Shown in pieces: positions 32,248-33,929 of a stretch of DNA of 33,929 nt. Within the stretch, counting starts at the first letter, position 1, and the number at the start of each line of letters is the position of its first letter. A program made the position numbers and the translations under genes. The notes below the pieces were generated by a model. The model worked only from the letters and a program-made list of their open reading frames with translations, was not told the DNA's origin and searched no databases. The stretch is from Dehalococcoidia bacterium. Lineage in GTDB: Bacteria; Chloroflexota; Dehalococcoidia; Lucifugimonadales; GCA-2712585. The stretch is taken from NCBI GenBank assembly GCA_002712585.1, contig PAUC01000034.1:10317-44245 (forward strand), written 5' to 3'.

Positions 32248-33929
32248 ATGTCTAACTCTATTGTCCAGCAACTGAATCCCTCCCAGCGAAGGGCTGTCCA
32301 AACCGTAGATGGCCCAGTTTTGATTATTGCTGGCCCTGGTAGTGGCAAAACAATGGTGATAACTCATAGGATAGCGTACCTTGTAGGTACTATTCAGATA
32401 AGTCCATTTCAGATTTTAGCCGTGACATTTACTAATAAAGCGGCCAACGAAATGCGGGACCGCCTAGTGAATTTGATAAGAGGCAAGGCACATAACGTTA
32501 CAGTCAAGACTTTCCATGCCTTTTGTTCAAGTGTATTAAGGCAACATGGGAAACATATAGGTCTTGGCTCAGACTACACGATATTTGACAGTGAAGATCA
32601 AAGAGACGCATTAAAAATGGCTATGGAAGAAGTAGAAGTAGATCCTAAACGATATCCAATTAGGGGGATACAATCTGCTATATCTAGAGCAAAAAGCACG
32701 ATGTTGGATGTGCATATATTTAAAACCAAGGGCCAAAGTTTTTATGATGAGATTGTTGGAAGGGTTTATGGTTCTTATGAACGAATATTATCGGCTAATA
32801 ATGGGGTAGACTTCGATGATCTTCTCTTGAAAACATTGATAGTTTTCAAGAGTCAGCCATCAGTATTGGAACAGTACCAGAAAAGATTTTTTCATGTGAT
32901 GGTGGACGAATTTCAAGATACGAACATTGTCCAGTATCAGCTAGCTAAGATCTTGTCTGGCAGTTCTCGCAACTTATGTGTCGTAGGCGATCCGGATCAA
33001 GCAATATATTCGTGGAGAAATGCAGATATTAGAAATATTCTTAGTTTTCAACAAGATTTTCCGGATGCTACATTTATAGGATTGGAGGAAAATTATAGAT
33101 CCACAGGAAATATCTTGGATGTGGCGAAGGGATTGATATCAGCCAATAAACAGCGTATTGAAAAGAACATTTTGGCGATTAAAGAGCGAGGGTCTCGTAT
33201 TGTTGTTCATGAATGTTTTACTGGTGACGAAGAAGCTAATTTTATAATGGAAGAAATTAACAGGTTGATGACGAAAAAAACTAAGGTGTTGAACGATGTC
33301 GCAATTATGTATCGAATTAATGCGCAGTCTCGAGCACTCGAAGAAGCCTGTCTTCGTTATGGGATACGTTACCGTATCATCGGGGGAGTTCGTTTTTATC
33401 ATCGTAGAGAAGTAAAGGATCTCATAGCCTTCCTCAGGGTCATTAATAATCCAGATGATCAGATTAGTCTATTACGTGTGATCAATATTCCTCCACGAGG
33501 GTTAGGCACGAGATCTATCGAGAAAATAATTATGTGTTCACGACGGGAGCATTTATCTGTATATGGAGGAATACAAGGAATTATTGAAGGTAACATTCGA
33601 GAACATCAATTATCTCCAAAGTCCTTAAAGGCTCTTGACGAATTTTTCTGGATTATAGAGGAGCTGAGGAGTTCTGCCGGAGCCATTAATATATCTCAGA
33701 CGATCGAAATGCTTTTGGAGAAGATAAGATATCGGGATCATTTAGAAAAAACAGGAAATTTAGAAGATCGCTGGGATAACGTTTTAGAATTGAAAGGCAT
33801 GGCCCAAGAGTTTATTTCTGGGAATAGCTCTGGGGATCTAACTGCCTTGTTGGAACATCTGGCTTTAGTGTCTGATGTAGATACATTAAAGGAAAACTCA
33901 GATGGAATAACTTTGATAACCCTTCATCA
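32248..33929 (+). CDS. UvrD/PcrA-type superfamily 1 DNA helicase (C-terminus outside window)
   Basis: The reading frame from ATG 32248 stays open to the window edge (560 codons). It has the Q motif LNPSQRRAVQ (9-18), Walker A GPGSGKT (29-35), TFTNKAANEMR (motif Ia), DEFQD (220-224), QAIYSWRNADI (motif III) and ENYRST (motif IV). It breaks off in the ITLITLH of motif V. It unwinds DNA 3' to 5' with ATP in nucleotide-excision and mismatch repair or to clear forks. Reading ATG at 32244 is excluded because it hits a stop at the fourth codon. Domain 2A and the C-terminal region lie beyond the window. The gene is 39 bp after the RraA-like gene. Confidence 0.95.
   Translation, partial: MSNSIVQQLNPSQRRAVQTVDGPVLIIAGPGSGKTMVITHRIAYLVGTIQISPFQILAVTFTNKAANEMRDRLVNLIRGKAHNVTVKTFHAFCSSVLRQHGKHIGLGSDYTIFDSEDQRDALKMAMEEVEVDPKRYPIRGIQSAISRAKSTMLDVHIFKTKGQSFYDEIVGRVYGSYERILSANNGVDFDDLLLKTLIVFKSQPSVLEQYQKRFFHVMVDEFQDTNIVQYQLAKILSGSSRNLCVVGDPDQAIYSWRNADIRNILSFQQDFPDATFIGLEENYRSTGNILDVAKGLISANKQRIEKNILAIKERGSRIVVHECFTGDEEANFIMEEINRLMTKKTKVLNDVAIMYRINAQSRALEEACLRYGIRYRIIGGVRFYHRREVKDLIAFLRVINNPDDQISLLRVINIPPRGLGTRSIEKIIMCSRREHLSVYGGIQGIIEGNIREHQLSPKSLKALDEFFWIIEELRSSAGAINISQTIEMLLEKIRYRDHLEKTGNLEDRWDNVLELKGMAQEFISGNSSGDLTALLEHLALVSDVDTLKENSDGITLITLH

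Overview
The window is about 34 kb of an AT-rich (roughly 42-45% GC by eye) bacterial chromosome. It is densely packed with housekeeping and transport genes on both strands, and many genes start with TTG or GTG. The gene mix is an F420:glutamyl ligase, a tandem pair of short and long TrkA/RCK proteins, PduO-type cobalamin adenosyltransferase, an EtfB-EtfA fusion, RraA-like and S9/WD40-type proteins, and an acVLRF1-like protein beside MutS2. This best fits a Chloroflexota bacterium, probably marine SAR202/Dehalococcoidia-like. That placement is inference; no rRNA or marker-gene comparison was possible.

Layout. 1-2659: a truncated MscS channel (minus), cobalamin adenosyltransferase (minus), divergent CofE, and two tiny Cys-rich proteins (minus). 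2827-7449: a plus-strand potassium cluster of TrkH/KtrB, TrkA, a universal stress protein, an RCK_N-only protein with a degenerate Rossmann motif, and a full TrkA, followed by prephenate dehydratase. 7522-13557: tRNA-Gln, fluoride channel CrcB, an RRM RNA-binding protein behind two terminator-like hairpins, then a long minus-strand run of Nudix hydrolase, class-III aminotransferase, YvcK, YbaK-like deacylase and M19 dipeptidase. 13869-15898: a large lipoprotein with an M23-like domain, and a convergent 52-residue membrane protein.

15976-19512 is the accessory part. A DHH phosphoesterase gene is followed by a displaced 3' half of tRNA-Gly. About 2.4 kb of cargo comes next: a seven-Asp-box propeller, two tiny membrane proteins with duplicated promoters, and non-coding DNA with interleaved inverted repeats and a G4-type tract. 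The region ends at an intact tRNA-Gly(CCC). The tRNA half-copy and the intact tRNA share a 66-bp direct repeat (64/66 identical), the hallmark of a tRNA-targeted integrative element. No integrase is present. TATTACT/AGTAATA half-site arrays lie in front of the DHH gene, in front of the propeller gene and inside the cargo.

19595-33929 returns to core functions: a small protein coupled to an amidase; an alpha/beta hydrolase (minus); a VLRF1-type peptidyl-tRNA hydrolase with MutS2, a plausible ribosome-collision rescue unit; the EtfBA fusion; an S9 peptidase and acetyl-CoA synthetase (minus); an RraA-like protein; and the first 560 codons of a UvrD/PcrA helicase that runs off the window. The leads that most merit follow-up are the VLRF1-MutS2 pair and the integrase-less tRNA-Gly island with its shared palindromes, leaderless-type promoters and structured non-coding DNA.
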